From Turnera subulata (Eukaryota > Streptophyta > Magnoliopsida > Malpighiales > Passifloraceae): a stretch of 64,000 bases of DNA. The stretch lies in NCBI GenBank assembly GCA_028386065.3, contig JAKUCV010000331.1:163400-227399 (forward strand). Reading direction: 5' to 3'. Positions 1 to 11,291 of this stretch are shown one piece after another (position 1 is the first letter of the stretch; the number at the start of each line of letters is the position of its first letter). The notes under the pieces were generated by a model. That model was not told the DNA's origin and did no database searches. It saw only the letters and a program-made list of their open reading frames with translations. The translations under genes were made by a program, and so were the position numbers.

Positions 1-447
1 GATTTGAGAGCGTGTAAACAGGGAGGCAATTGTGGGAGAGGGAGTTGTGGCTGCGGCAGAAAAGAGAGATTAGGGGAGAAGGAGAAAGGAAAAGAAAGAA
101 AAGAGGAGGTTAGGGTTTTGACCCGCCCAAACCAAAACGACGCCGTTTTGGTTTTGGGCGCGGTCAACCCGCCCTCAAGTCAACATTTGTTTTTTTTTTT
201 TTTCCTTGTATCCAAAACGACATAGTTTTAGTTTAAACCACGATAACCCCGTGTTTCGACCCTGAACACGATTTATTCTAAAGGAAACCCGAACACGGAA
301 TAAATCTAGCTCAAGATAAATATTCATAATTAATTTTTCCTTGACCAAAAATCCGAAAATTCTTCGAGGGTAAAGTTGGAAATAAAATTTCAAAAAAAAT
401 TCCGAAAATTCCATAAAAATAAATAACCGAAAATCCGGGGCGTTACA
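1..447 (-). mobile_element. LTR fragment of a Ty3/gypsy-type element, cut by the window edge
   Basis: Read on the minus strand it begins TGTAACGCCCCGG at 447, the usual start of the chromovirus-type LTRs in this window. Its sequence resembles the first ~450 bases of the LARD-2 LTRs (about 51750-52084 and 56500-56855): both have runs of short AAATTCC/AAAATTTC blocks and an end with GGGGCGTTACA on the plus strand. It interrupts a copia gag reading frame at 447/448, so it is a later insertion into Copia-B. The rest lies outside the window, so I cannot tell whether it is a solo LTR or part of a full element. Confidence 0.75.
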
Positions 448-448
448 C

Positions 449-688
449 AGGATCTGTCTCTTCCGGCTGTGGAAGATCTCCACTTATATATCCCAGCTTG
501 TCTTTGCCCGAGATGTACATTTCAACAATCTGGGACCAAAGTCCATAGTTGGTACCATCTAGTTTGGTACCAATAGGTGCAACAAGTGTTTCATGACTTA
601 CTGATTATTGTGTATGGCTCATGACCTGAGAAAGTTTTGCAGAAAGATCTGCAAGTAAAGAGCTTTCTGCTCCAATTTTCTCTCCCAT
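449..688 (-). pseudogene. Copia-B gag, N-terminal fragment, interrupted
   Basis: A minus-strand frame from ATG at 688 reads into a typical plant Ty1/copia Gag start, with motifs KLDGTNYGLW and GKDKLGYISGD (Retrotran_gag/UBN2-type N terminus). It has one in-frame TAA about 28 codons in. It is then cut off at 448 by the LTR at the left edge. It follows a primer binding site at 775-786 at normal leader distance, so it is the 5' end of a distinct copia element inserted in Copia-A. Non-functional. Confidence 0.8.
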
Positions 689-774
689 TCTCACAATCAC
701 TCTTGTTTCCCTTTCCCCTAACTCTCCTTTTTTTCAATAGTTTGTAAATCACTCACCCAAGGTTCAATAAACCT

Positions 775-786
775 GCTCCGCTACCA
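775..786 (-). other. Primer binding site of Copia-B
   Basis: Minus strand reads TGGTAGCGGAGC between the end of an LTR-like segment and the Copia-B gag start. It is the same variant primer-binding core used by the other elements here. Confidence 0.65.
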
Positions 787-794
787 CGTCAGTT

Positions 795-1035
795 TGAGTG
801 AATAGAATTACACTCTTTTTTCCATGTTTTCATTGATGCTACTGCTTTACATTATATACATGAATTTTGCTACCTAGAATTAAATGACAATAAAAGCAGG
901 GTCAACTATTACAATTAGTGATAATAAAGACTGAAATAAAATCCTAGAATATATGAATCTTTATTGCTAATCCCTGAATTATCTCCCCAAATTATCTCTC
1001 AATCATCCTTAATTTGCTCTCATCGACATAATTTT
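795..1035 (-). mobile_element. Copia-B 5' LTR (short), approximate limits
   Basis: AT-rich segment directly upstream, in the minus sense, of the Copia-B primer binding site. It separates the two halves expected of the Copia-A gag: recognisable Copia-A gag stops near 1085 and Copia-B gag starts at 688. The outer edge is uncertain because the 3' part of Copia-A is missing and no target duplication can be checked. The inner edge is placed at a TCA-ending stretch just before the primer binding site. Confidence 0.5.
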
Positions 1036-1084
1036 GTCGCCATGACAGATTAATTTGCCAATAAACTCATCATAAGAAAGGAGG

Positions 1085-1640
1085 TTTAGGTTTTGAGTTT
1101 CTTCAATGGCAGTCACTTTAGGTTCCCACTCTTTAGAAGTGACCTCAGAATCTTTGCCACCTTTTCTCTATATGTCATCACCTTTCCAAGTGATTCAAGG
1201 TTGTTGCAAAGTTAGTAAAGCAAGTATCCATTGCTTGTATGGTTTCTCCAGAAACCATTTGAAAGAGCTCATACTCTCGCATCAAGCGATTGAGCTTTGA
1301 TTCTTTAACTTGATTTGTGCCTTCATAAGTGATGCACAATAGTCTCCAAATTTCATGAGCAGTTTCGCAAGATCTAACTCTTTAAAACACACTTTCACTG
1401 ATTCCACAAAATAGAACATTTTTGGCTTGAGCATCAAGCTTTGCTCTCTTCATTTCATCATGAGTCCAGAGATGCATAGGATTGTTCAGCCTATTGTAAG
1501 GATTCTGGACAATATGCCACATTTCAATGTCCTTCCCTTCAAGGAAGATCTTCATACGAAACTTCCAATAATCAAAGTTTGCCCCATCAAAGTATGGTGC
1601 CTTGTTCACACTTGTACCCCCGAAAGCGATGATCTTTGTC
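1085..1640 (-). pseudogene. Copia-A gag, N-terminal part, frameshifted
   Basis: Minus-strand translation gives a SIRE-type Gag start (NKAPYFDGANFDYWKFRMK near 1605-1550) and, after frameshifts, KEWEPKVTAIEE near 1130-1090, both typical of UBN2-type copia Gag. There is no good ATG in frame; the expected start region near 1630-1650 has no methionine codon after an upstream TAA. The frame ends where Copia-B begins (about 1040-1085). It lies directly behind the Copia-A LTR and primer binding site, so it is the 5' part of that element. Confidence 0.8.
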
Positions 1641-1671
1641 TCTAGATTTTACTCCTTGAATCGAGAACGCA

Positions 1672-1683
1672 GCTCCGCTACCA
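1672..1683 (-). other. Primer binding site of Copia-A
   Basis: Minus strand TGGTAGCGGAGC, two bases after the LTR end ..GGGCCTACA. Position and spacing are right for reverse-transcription priming, although the core differs from the common plant initiator-Met form TGGTATCAGAGC. Confidence 0.7.
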
Positions 1684-1685
1684 AT

Positions 1686-2813
1686 TGTAGGCCCAAAAGT
1701 GCCTAAGAAGGGAGGGGGGGTTGAATTAGGCCTAAAAACTTTTTCGGACAGAGAGATTTGGTTTCTACGATACCAGATCTTTGCCGAGAGAATTGGTTTT
1801 TGTGATACCAAATCTTTCGAGCACTTGGTGAGTGTATAGAGTAAACAGTGAGAGAAAGAGAATGAACACATATGATTTAGAGTGGTTCCCCCTCACTAGG
1901 TACTCCACTACCTAAAGGTTCCTTCCTTTAGGATTTCAAGCACTCACTATACTTAGGTTTTTGCGGGATCAACCTTAACCTTTACAAACACAAGCTTTTC
2001 TAGGCTAAGCTCGACACTTTACAAGCTTTTCTCAGGCTAAGCTCTAACCTACACAAGCTTTTCACAGGCTAAGCTTGAACCTACCCTCAAATCTAAGACT
2101 TGAGTACCCAGCAAAACTAAACCAAGCCTTGCTTACAAATTGCCCCTTGAAACAAATTCGCACTGTAAGCAAAAAAACCAGAACAAATACCAAATCTTTT
2201 ACCTCAAGTATACACTCAGATTTTGCTCAATAGCTGGGATAATATTCTAGAGGTGTAAACGTCCCTCTTTATAGAATCTGAGTGTGGGGAATAAGCTCCT
2301 GCAACGGCTCCTTATACTCTAGTTGACTTCAGTTCAATAAAAGCTTCAGTTTGGTGCTATCATACATATCAACTCTTTGGTTGCAAAGAATTACTAAATC
2401 TGGAAAGTTTGGACGACCTTCTGGAGTTGAGTGAGAGTTAGGCGGGAACATCTTCTGCACTTCCATAACGTCTTCCCTCTTACTTGTTCTCCAATTCAAA
2501 TGGCTAGAAGTGGAATTTAAATGCTTGCAGGACCACAAGCAACTTGCACAAAAAGTTGAAAGTAATAGCTTCGCAGATATGGTATCGGTAAAAAAGCATA
2601 TATCGTGTATCCAAGATATGGTATCGATAAAAATCATATGTCATGTGTCCAAGATATGGTATCAGCAGAAACCATAATTTTCTTGCAGGCAAAAATCAAC
2701 ACAAGCAAAGCTAGCAATACACTTGTAATTTGTTAGTCATCAAAACTATATAATTAGCATGGTTAATCACAATTAAGCATTAGGAGGTGATTAACCGTAA
2801 TTTTTGGTCAACA
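1686..2813 (-). mobile_element. Copia-A 5' LTR (SIRE-like, 1128 bp)
   Basis: On the minus strand it starts TGTTGACCAAAAATTAC at 2813 and ends GGGCCTACA at 1686. It matches the two plus-strand LTRs of Copia-C (47912-57081, interrupted, and 59116-60185) along its length, including the G-rich (C-rich on Copia-C) block near the end and the repeated AAGCTTTTC..GGCTAAGCT motifs. It sits inside the 3' LTR of Gypsy-1, truncating it. No second LTR is in the window. Confidence 0.85.
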
Positions 2814-4512
2814 AACACTGCCATTAAATTCTCATCACTTATCCCGAGCAGGCACTCTGATAATCATAACTGTTATCACAATACTAGTACTCTCGGTACC
2901 CATCTCATACTCATTGCAGAACAACAACAACAACAAAAACTATGATGTTAACAACACAATATACAATCCATCAACCATTCACAATCACAGCAAAACTGTT
3001 CACAACAAGGCATATTCAGCATAACAGGAAACAAACAACAACTTGACATAACAGGCAGCATATTAATAATTACTTATCCTCACCTTAGCCAATAAATTCC
3101 TCGTGAGTTTCTCCCACAGGTTCCAAGCCCACGTTCAGGTTCCCTTCACCTATATGTATTAACATACAATCATATAAATGCACAACAAAATGATATGTGT
3201 ATGATTATCTAATATCGTGTTCCGTTTACAGTACCGTTATACTTTAAAATATTATATATTCCCGATATATCCTTGGTATATATGTATTTATATAGAATAA
3301 TAATATAATGTACCACATACTTATTTTTATACTTTCACAATATATATATAATTATCATCATTATAATTATTATTGTTATTATACTGTTAATATAATTCTG
3401 GTTATATAAATATGTGTGTGAATAACTGGCCAGCCCACACGTAAGTCTATGAGCATGCCTCTTTGGCTCAGCCCAGTACAAGGTCTGGGCCAAGCACTTT
3501 AGCCCAATCAACAGACCCAGACCAGGCCTTCAGCCCAGCTCGCTAACTGGTGAGTCAACTCACCCACGAGTCGGCGGCACTGAACTCGGTAGATACGGCG
3601 TGGGGTGAGGACAGTTGCGGGCGGCAGTGCAACGCTAGGAGGAAGACGGACGGTGCGAGCTTTTCGGGGCAGCGGGCCGCGAGGCTGTAGGCGCCATGAA
3701 GGGCGGCTACTGTGAGCAGTGGCGCAACACGCTTCGGGACTGCAGTTCGAGTGGCAGCGGCGATTTGCAGCAGAGGTCAGCGAGGTTGTGGCTGGTGGTG
3801 GCGCGACAGCGTGCGACGGAGGAGGAAGCGATGTTGGTGGTGCGGCGCGCGGTGGAGGTTCAGTGGTGGAGGGGGAAGGAAGAAGATGAAGAAGAGATAG
3901 TGAGAATGCTGCGTCATTTTAACGCTTGGGTTTGTTTTTTTAAAAAAAAATAATACTGTATGGAAAATGAGTATGGGTAACAAGGCACTGGTGTAGGAAA
4001 TGAGAAGGAAGAAGACTATATGGGAAGCTATTTGTACAGGTACCTAGTGTACATGGAGGGTGAAGAATGTATGGTTTTATAGTGAGAAAAAGAAGGAAGC
4101 AGATAAATGAGGCAGATAAGATTAAGGCTGAGGAAAAGAAAGAAAAGATAAAAAGATGTCGGCCCATAATCTATCACTGATCATAATCATTGCAGAATTA
4201 TTGAATCTTACTATGTACGAGAATAATTTGAGCAGGACAGAGTCTAAACCAGCAAAATGTCCTTTATGGCCCTCCAACCTCCTTTGGTTTTCAAATTAAC
4301 CTAGGGGTATAACAGTCTTTTCACAGTTTTCTCAGTCTGGAACATTCCAACTTATCCCGAAAATTTTGTAAAAATATTCGGGGCAAGGAATAAGTCTCGG
4401 ATTTGCTATCTGATGCTCGGTTTACCATGAATTAATTACCAAAGGTTAATTTCTCACGGTAAATTAGAATTATCATCTCGGTTAAACTTAAGATTTTACC
4501 TGGGCTGTTACA
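2814..4512 (-). mobile_element. Gypsy-1 3' LTR, truncated
   Basis: Begins TGTAACAGCCC on the minus strand at 4512, directly after the polypurine tract. Aligns by eye with 23745-25313 (shared blocks include CACTTATCC.GAGCAGGCAC and CTCGGTACCCATCTC). The last ~600 bases of the LTR are missing because Copia-A inserted at 2813/2814. It contains a GC-rich block (3560-3900) with long but unconserved open frames that I do not regard as genes. Confidence 0.85.
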
Positions 4513-4524
4513 GCCTTTCCCCTT
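4513..4524 (-). other. Gypsy-1 polypurine tract
   Basis: Minus strand AAGGGGAAAGGC immediately before the 3' LTR start TGTAACAG. It is preceded by the TTCGGGATAAAATTCCTTAA-type stretch seen at the same place in LARD-1 and LARD-2. Confidence 0.75.
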
Positions 4525-4529
4525 TAAGG

Positions 4530-6530
4530 AATTTTATCCCGAAAATTCGACCCCGGTTCTTCAAAGAGATGCGGGTACTGTGTTTGTATGTGCTCTTTGG
4601 CTTCCCATGTAGACTCATTAGCTGAATGCTTGCTCCACTTTACTTTCACCATAGGAATGGTACGTTTCCATAACTGTCATACTTCTCAAACAAGAATCTG
4701 CTCCGGCACTTTGTGTATGTCAGATCCTTTGCCACTTCAACTTCTGCGGTTTGACTATATGACTTGGGCCTAGTTGGTACTTCCTTAGTATCGAGACATG
4801 GAACACGTTATGAATGCGTGATTAACTCTTCAGGTAATGCCAACCTATATGCCAAAGGTTCGAACCTTTCCATGATCTCATAAGGTCCAATATATCTGGG
4901 GCTTAACTTTCGTCTCTTTCAGAACCTGAGTGCACCTTTCCATGGTGCAACTTAGAGGAAAACCTTTTCACCCACTTGGTACTCCATCTCTCACTGGTGT
5001 TTGTCTGCATAACTCTTCTGTCTATCCTATGCGGCTCTTATACACTGTTTAACTATCTGGATTTTCTTGACTGTTTGTTTGACCATGACCAATGATCAAC
5101 CAAAGTCCTTCTTCATCCCGATACTAGAGTGATAACCATTATTGTATGCAAACTCCGCCAAGGGTAGATACTTGTCCCAACTTCCACTAAAGTTGAGTGC
5201 ACAAGCTTTGAACATATCTTCTAGTGTCTAGATGGTCATTTCAGACTGTCCGTCTGTCTGTGGATGAAAGGCAGTACTAAAGCTCAGCTTAGTACCAAGT
5301 GCTTCTTGTAGACTCTTCCAAAATCGAGAGGTAAGCCTCGGATCTCGATCAGACACTATAGACTTAGGTATACCATGCAGTCTCACGATCTCAGCAACAT
5401 ATTTCCCTGCCAATGTGTCCATGGTGTGGGTTTGGTGGATAGGAAGAAAGTGAGCTATTTTAATCGATCGACAATAACCCAAACGGCATCATATTTCCTC
5501 TGAGTCATTGGTAGACCTGTCACGAAGTCCATCGTGATCATCTCCGACTTCCATTCTATACTGTGAGAGACCTCATCTTCCCAGCTGGCGTTTGGTGCCC
5601 TACTTTCACTTGTTGACAAGTGATGCATTTCTGCAACATATTCTGCCACATCTTTCTTCATGTGAGGCCACCAACAATGGATTTTAGATTCTGGTACTTC
5701 TTGGTACTTCCCGGATGCATGGCATATGGGGTCATATGTCCTTCTTCCAGAATCCGGCTACACAAGTCTCCAACTTTAGGTACACATAGCCGTTTCCCAA
5801 TCATCAGTGCACCATCTTCAACTATGCAGAACTTATCTTCTTTATCGCTACGTACTCCTTCTTGCAGCTTGACAAGGTCAGAATCTCCATCTTGTAGCTC
5901 CACAATCCATCCTCTCAGGTTAGACTTAACATTCATGTGTGCTAGTAAGGCTCCTGTATCATCCACCATCAAGTTAGCTCCCAACTTCCTTAACTCAATG
6001 AGTGAGGACATTGAGCAAGTAGTGGAGGCTTCATCTGGTTTTCTCCAGCTCAAGGCATCGACTACTACATTAGCCTTTCCAAGGTGATACTCGATAGTAA
6101 AATCATAATCATTTAGTAGCTCAATCCAACGTCTTTGTCGTAGGTTGAGCTCTTTTTGAGTCATGATGTACTTGAGACTTTTGTGGTCGGTGAAGATCCA
6201 ACACTTCTCTCCAAACAGGTAGTGTAACAAAATCTTCAATGCTAGAACCATAGTTGCCATCTCTAGATCTTGTGTTGGGTAATTCTTTTCATAAGACCTT
6301 AGTTGCCTCGAGGCATATACAATCACCCGGCCTTCTTGCATAAGCATAACTCCTAAACCATGACCTGAGGCATTATAAAACAACACGTACTCTACACCTG
6401 GTTTTGGTACTATTAACACTGGTGTTGTGGTTTGTTTCTTTTTCAGCCCTTCGAAGCTCTTTTGACATTCTGGACTCCAGGTGAAGGGTTGCTCTTTCCT
6501 TAATAGCTTCATCATGGGACTGGCTATCAA
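4530..6530 (-). pseudogene. Gypsy-1 pol: RNase H, integrase and chromodomain-like tail
   Basis: From 6530 downward the minus strand encodes an RNase H region (YASRQLRSYEKNYPTQDLE, FTDHKSLKYI), an integrase zinc-binding-type region near 5720-5660 (HMTP..HPGSTK) and the integrase core. The integrase acidic residues are visible in MDFVTGLP, VSDRDPRL and HPQTDGQSE, the last partly altered. The final part (4760-4530) reads IPMVKVKWSKHSANESTWE, the C-terminal half of a plant chromodomain. Together these place the element among chromoviruses. Frames switch near 5660, 5470 and 5230, and further stops are present. In the family, integrase inserts the cDNA and the chromodomain steers it to chromatin; this copy cannot make either product. 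Confidence 0.85.
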
Positions 6531-7550
6531 AGAAAAATCTTCAATGAACCTTCGATATTATCCTGCAAGGCCAAGAAAACTTCTGACTTCGGACACATTC
6601 TAAGGAGGCTCCCATTCCAGAATAGCTTAACTTTGGCGGGATCTACCTTTTTCCCATCCCCACCTACTACATGTCCGAGGAAGGAAACTTCTCCAAGCCA
6701 AAATTCACACTTTTTCAACTCGGCATACAGTTTCTTCTCCCGTAGCCTTTGGAGTACTATCCTCAGATGTTCCTCATGTTCTCTCTTATCCTTCGACTAG
6801 ATGAGGATGTCGTCGATGAAGGCCACAACAAACTTATCGAGGAATTCCTTTAAGACTAAGTGCATCAAGCACATGAATACTGTCGGTGCATTGGTTAACC
6901 GAAAAGGTACCACTATAAATTTGAAGTGGCCATACCGACTACGGAATGCAGTCATTGGTATGACCTTCTCCAAAATCTTGATCTGGTGGTAACCCGATCG
7001 GAGATCGATCTTGGAAAATACCATAGCTCCTTGTAGCTGGTCGAAAAGGTCATTGATGGCAACAGATACTTGTTCTTTTTCTTCACCTTGTTCAGTTGCC
7101 GATAATCTACACACATTCGCATACTACCGTCTTTCTTCTTTATGAACAACACTGGTGCACCCATGGTGAGGTACTGGATCTAATGAAACCCTTCTCGAGT
7201 AGATCATCTAGTTGCTTCTTCAGCTCCTGTAATTCCGTTGGTGCCATCCGGTAAGGTACCATCGAGATGGGGGTAACTCTAGGTACTAGGTCGATAGTGT
7301 ACTCCACTTCTATCGGGAGGCAATCCCAGTAGATCTTCTGGAAACACATCGGGGAACTCCTTCACCACTAGTATATCTTCGGGAGTCGGATCCCGAGTTT
7401 CTTCGCCTGAGACATGGGTCAACAAGGCGTTCGGACCATTCTGCTTCATTTCGAAATCCCGAGTAGCAGAGATATTGCATGTGGTCGTAGCTCTCCTTAT
7501 ACCGGTCAAGACAATCAGTCGATTTTCGGTGGATGTCAGCGTCACCTACT
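6530..7550 (-). pseudogene. Gypsy-1 pol: reverse transcriptase, broken
   Basis: Minus-strand segments give the ordered gypsy RT blocks [16 protein letters not shown] (7240-7200), [19 protein letters not shown] (7150-7100), [12 protein letters not shown] (7020-6980), [12 protein letters not shown] (6910-6880) and the catalytic box FIDDIL (6810-6797). The catalytic box has Phe-Ile in place of the usual Tyr-Val/Phe-Val before the two aspartates. The blocks fall in different frames, and stops separate them. The later block with FLGHVV lies at about 6680. Inactive copy. Confidence 0.85.
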
Positions 7551-8210
7551 TAGATCGGTAGTCCACCATTGCTCGATACTTCGACAACCAATCCATGCCC
7601 AAGATTATATTAAATCCTCCCATGTTCATGACAATAAGTTGGGCAGGGAAGGTTTCTTTACCGTATACTAAGGATATATCCTTACATACATGGTCTAGCC
7701 TTACTATAATACTCGCAGGTAACCTAACCCTCATCGGTCATTCTAGTTTCTCGTTTTCACAGTTATGTTGCATGGTATAGTTTTGAGCTATAAAAGAATG
7801 TGTAGCTCCAAGGTCTACTAATGTTTGTGCAACATTATCATAAACTGTAAAAGTACCAGCAATCACTTCAGCTGCATTTGGATCTTCTTCCGCAGTGATC
7901 ACGAAGGCTCTGGGAACTGCTACACTCTGATTGGTAGCAAATTGTGTCCTTGTGGCAAAATGTCCTCGTCCACGGCCTTGTCCGGAACCTCCAGATCCAC
8001 TCAGTACACTTGCTACCGAGACTGGAATAGTCTGCATCGGGGTAGAGTTCTCGGCTCTTCCCAGCTTTGGGCATGCATAACGAAAATTTACCAACTCGTT
8101 GCATTCGAGGCATCTAACCGTAGACAAAGGAGCTCTCGCACAATTATCACCAGAGGTGGTTCCTCTGGATCCGGTCTGTCCTCCGGTTGAAGCTCTGCGG
8201 TTGTTGTTCC
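7546..8210 (-). pseudogene. Gypsy-1 zinc knuckle and protease region
   Basis: Near 8100 the frame has CLECNELVNFRYAC, a CX2CX4HX4C nucleocapsid knuckle in which the histidine position is asparagine. Near 7830 it has VDLGATHSFI, an aspartic protease active-site box in which the usual Asp-Ser/Thr-Gly is Asp-Leu-Gly. Further down GMDWLSKYRA matches the protease C-terminal flank (usually GMDWL). Both key sites are degenerate, in keeping with an old copy. Confidence 0.8.
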
Positions 8211-8346
8211 ATCCACATCCATATGATGCTGACGATTTCTGGCCTTATCTAACAACTGGTGCACTAGTCGTAGTCACAAAGGTCCTTCTATTCTGGCTCA
8301 CAAGGACCATTGTGGCTGCCCTCTTCCGGGCTTCCCGGTGAACCTC

Positions 8347-9078
8347 TTATTGGTCTAACCAAGTTCTTTTCGGCTTCTGGGCATTTTTCACCGTAGCCTG
8401 GTATCCAGAATATTCCTTAAACCCTATGATTGCTCTGATATCAGGATGTAGTCCTGTTCGGAATTGCTGACATTTTGCTTCCACGGTAGCCACAAAATTT
8501 CCCGCATACATGGATAGGAGGTTAAACTTTTCCTCATATTCCGCCACTATCAAGTTTTTTTCTCGTAGCTCCAAGAACTCACACTGCATGCGCTCTCGAA
8601 ATTGGTCAGTGATGTACTTATCCCTGAACATTTCTGTGAACTCTGTCCAGGTCATTACAGGCTTCGACATGTCCCCTATGACGGATTCCCACCAGGTGGG
8701 GGTTGTCTCCCTAAAGAGAGATGCGGCGTAGTTTGCCCAGTGGTCATCTGTGCATTTTTGTTTTTGCATGACCCTGGTGGTTTGGCGCAACCACTCATCT
8801 ACGACACGAGGATCTGTTGCTCCCGAGAAGTTTTTTGCTCCAAGCTTGGTTAGCTTGGTGTAAACTGGATCATCAATCGGCCCTTCGTTTCAGACGGTTT
8901 GGTTGTGGAGAATTTGCATAATCATGTGCATCATCTCCAACGATAATGCAGATGGCATCCCTTGTGCTCCACCATACGTTTCTTGCCCACCTCCGGCAAG
9001 AGGTGGTTGGTCAACCGACACCTGGTCTCCGTCCAAGTGTAACTGATCAGCAAGCTGGTGTCCCTCAACCGGATCCAT
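8347..9078 (-). pseudogene. Gypsy-1 gag, interrupted
   Basis: The start codon at 9078 begins MDPVEGHQLADQ and runs to a stop at 8890. The Retrotrans_gag core follows in another stretch (8880-8347), with NFSGATDPRVVDEWLR, WWESV, FTEMFRDKYI and EYEEKFNLL, the usual order for Del/Tekay Gag. A stop separates the two parts. The first codons are shared with a remnant inside LARD-1 (17250-17167), which ties that element to this family. Confidence 0.85.
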
Positions 9079-9177
9079 GTCGGCACACCTATATGAAGAT
9101 GCATGTAACATGTTAATCATGTGGAGCGAGCTATGCAGAGCAAACAAGCACAATAATCACCGAAGGATCTACTGCCC

Positions 9178-9189
9178 ACTCCGCTAGCA
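9178..9189 (-). other. Gypsy-1 primer binding site, degenerate
   Basis: Minus strand TGCTAGCGGAGT three bases after the 5' LTR end (..ATTTCA at 9193). It has two changes from the TGGTAGCGGAGC core of the other elements. Confidence 0.6.
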
Positions 9190-9192
9190 AAA

Positions 9193-9745
9193 TGAAATGA
9201 TTCGACCCGTATTTTACTATTATTCACGATAAACACGTGGGCCTTGTTATTATTACTGAGATAACATCCAAGCCATACAATAAAGTTAAACCAAATCACA
9301 AGGTAATATAGCAAACCACACACGTCACCCGAGCATGGGGACAATTATTACAAATAATAGTTTCGACAACAACCAACAATAGAAGTAGAGTGACAAACAA
9401 CAGCAGCGGAAGACTTGAAAATAATAGCAACACACCACAGATGAGAGATGCAACGGGTTATGGATCCGGGTCTGGTAGAGGGTACGCCATAGCTTGCCTA
9501 GAACGATCCTGTACTAAGAACAATTCAATCTACGTGACCGTTAAATCCAAAATACGACAAATAAGCGGGTCCACGCAGTCCCCGACAGAAGTGCACGTAG
9601 TCCTTCCTATAATAGATCAACCGAGTCCCCACAGTTCTCGGCAGGAGTCCAAGCAGTCCTCCCTATCATATCACAAATTCAATCATAACACAAATCACAA
9701 AGTGACTACCATCAGGCTGTACGAATACTTAACTGTGACTATCTA
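9193..9745 (-). mobile_element. Gypsy-1 5' LTR, inner part
   Basis: The 3' end of the 5' LTR, starting TGAAATGATTCGACCCG on the plus strand. It runs to the ATCTA target site at 9741-9745, where the solo LTR inserted. The continuation is at 23691. Close to the ends of LARD-1 LTRs (TGAAACACCCCGAC) in type, but diverged. Confidence 0.75.
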
Positions 9746-11291
9746 CGTAACAGCCCGGGTAATTTTTTATGTTTTTACCGGTATCGTAAAATTTATTTCA
9801 CAGTTATTTACCATAAAAATTAATCTTGGGTAATTAATTAATGGTAATTTATGCATCGGATTTCGAAACCGAGCCTTGTCCCACGCTCGGAATTTTTCTG
9901 CGGATTTTCCAGACCAGGTTGGAATTTTTCGGGTCCAGGAATCTTCAGAAAAGTCAGGATTAACCCCGAGTTATCGGGCCAGAAATTAAGTCAAGGGGGT
10001 ACATTAGTTATTTTCTGGTCCGGACAGAACCCGCTTCACATGCTGCACAGTGTTGCAGCAGCCGCCACCACTATGCAACATGTGAATGAACCCGTGAAGT
10101 GATAGTACCCTGCCCGTGCCTAGCCTTGTCTTGCACTGCATGTTGGTTCTTTTCTCTGCCTTCTTCTCCTTCCCCTGCACCATTTTCTGCCTAAAAACTA
10201 CCTTACTCTCTACAAATTCCCAAACACCTCCTACAAACACGCACCCGGATACCATCTTCTGCCTGCAAACTTACACACAAAACCCAGGAAAATAATAAAA
10301 TAAACACCATCCACCAACCCGCGAGCGCCACGTCATCACCACCTCACCCGTCACCTTCCTTCCTCCCCTGCTACTGTTCACACGTAGGTGAACCGGGCCG
10401 CCACACACCTCACCACCCCCACCGTTGCCCTCCCCTCGTCGTCGCCAACCTGCCGCGACCACCGCCGCTCGACCCCGTCTCCTGACGCGCCACCAGCAGC
10501 CGAGGACCCGACGGCTATTTCGCTTGGATCCGTCGCCGCTGCCCTTCCTTGCCAACGACAGCCTACAGCCGCGTCCAACTGTCGAGTGCCTCCTGTCGTC
10601 GCCTGCTCGCGCTCGTCGTCGCGCTTTATCCCGTGTCCTGCCTCGTCGCGCCGTCTCATAACCCGCTAGGTGAGTTGCAGACCCGTGGGTTGAGGATCCG
10701 GGTGGGTTTGACCCGTCTTCACAAGTGGGTCGCGGTTGAAGTCTTGGGCCGCGCGGGTTCTGGGCCGGGTGTGGCTTGGACCTGCTTTGGTCTGGGCTTT
10801 GACCTGGGCCTGGTCTTGGGTTTGGGCTCAGTTTGGATCTGGGCTGCACCATTTTGGCCCAGTCCGAAATTAATTAAAAAAAAGGAAGAAAATATAATTT
10901 TGGGAATAATAATCTGGAAATAAAAATAAATTGTGGAAATAATGTTTTGGGCAGAATTTGGGGAAATAATATTCTAGAAAATTAAAATAGATATATTCTT
11001 GGGAATTAAAATAATTAGTGTTTTGGAAAAAATAAATAAATGTGATAAATGAGTAAATAATTTGAGGAGATAATCTTGGAAAAAAAAATAATAGTAGTAA
11101 TTGATAATTTTAGAAAGTACATACTTATGGAAATAAATATGGAAAGGGTATTATCAAAGTAGGTATCGTACCAGAATAATATCCGAGTACAGGTATAGGT
11201 ATAGGTGTGAGTATAGCATTATTTTTGACACCTAGAAATAAATGGTGAATTATGACGATAATAGGAAATAACCCGGGGGAGTAACCGAGAC
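9746..11291 (+). mobile_element. Solo gypsy LTR (plus orientation), left part
   Basis: Starts (C)GTAACAGCCCGGGTAAT, probably TGTAACAG with the first base changed. It resumes at 22345 and ends GGGCGTTTCA at 23685, about 2.89 kb in all. The 5-bp target duplication ATCTA is perfect (9741-9745 and 23686-23690). No internal region is present between the two parts except LARD-1, so it is a solo LTR formed by LTR-LTR recombination. It belongs to the same broad family as the Gypsy-1 LTR. A GC-rich block at 10300-10860 carries overlapping open frames on both strands, with no recognisable domain. Confidence 0.85.

Noticed and set aside
3696..3953. Open frame in the Gypsy-1 3' LTR GC-rich block
   Set aside because: The counterpart at 24487-24741 in the other LTR does not keep the frame, so it is not under protein constraint.
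10271..10923. Long overlapping open frames on both strands (up to 193 codons) in a GC-rich block
   Set aside because: They lie inside the solo LTR, have Arg/Pro-rich compositional translations with no domain, and overlap on both strands, as expected of GC-rich non-coding DNA.
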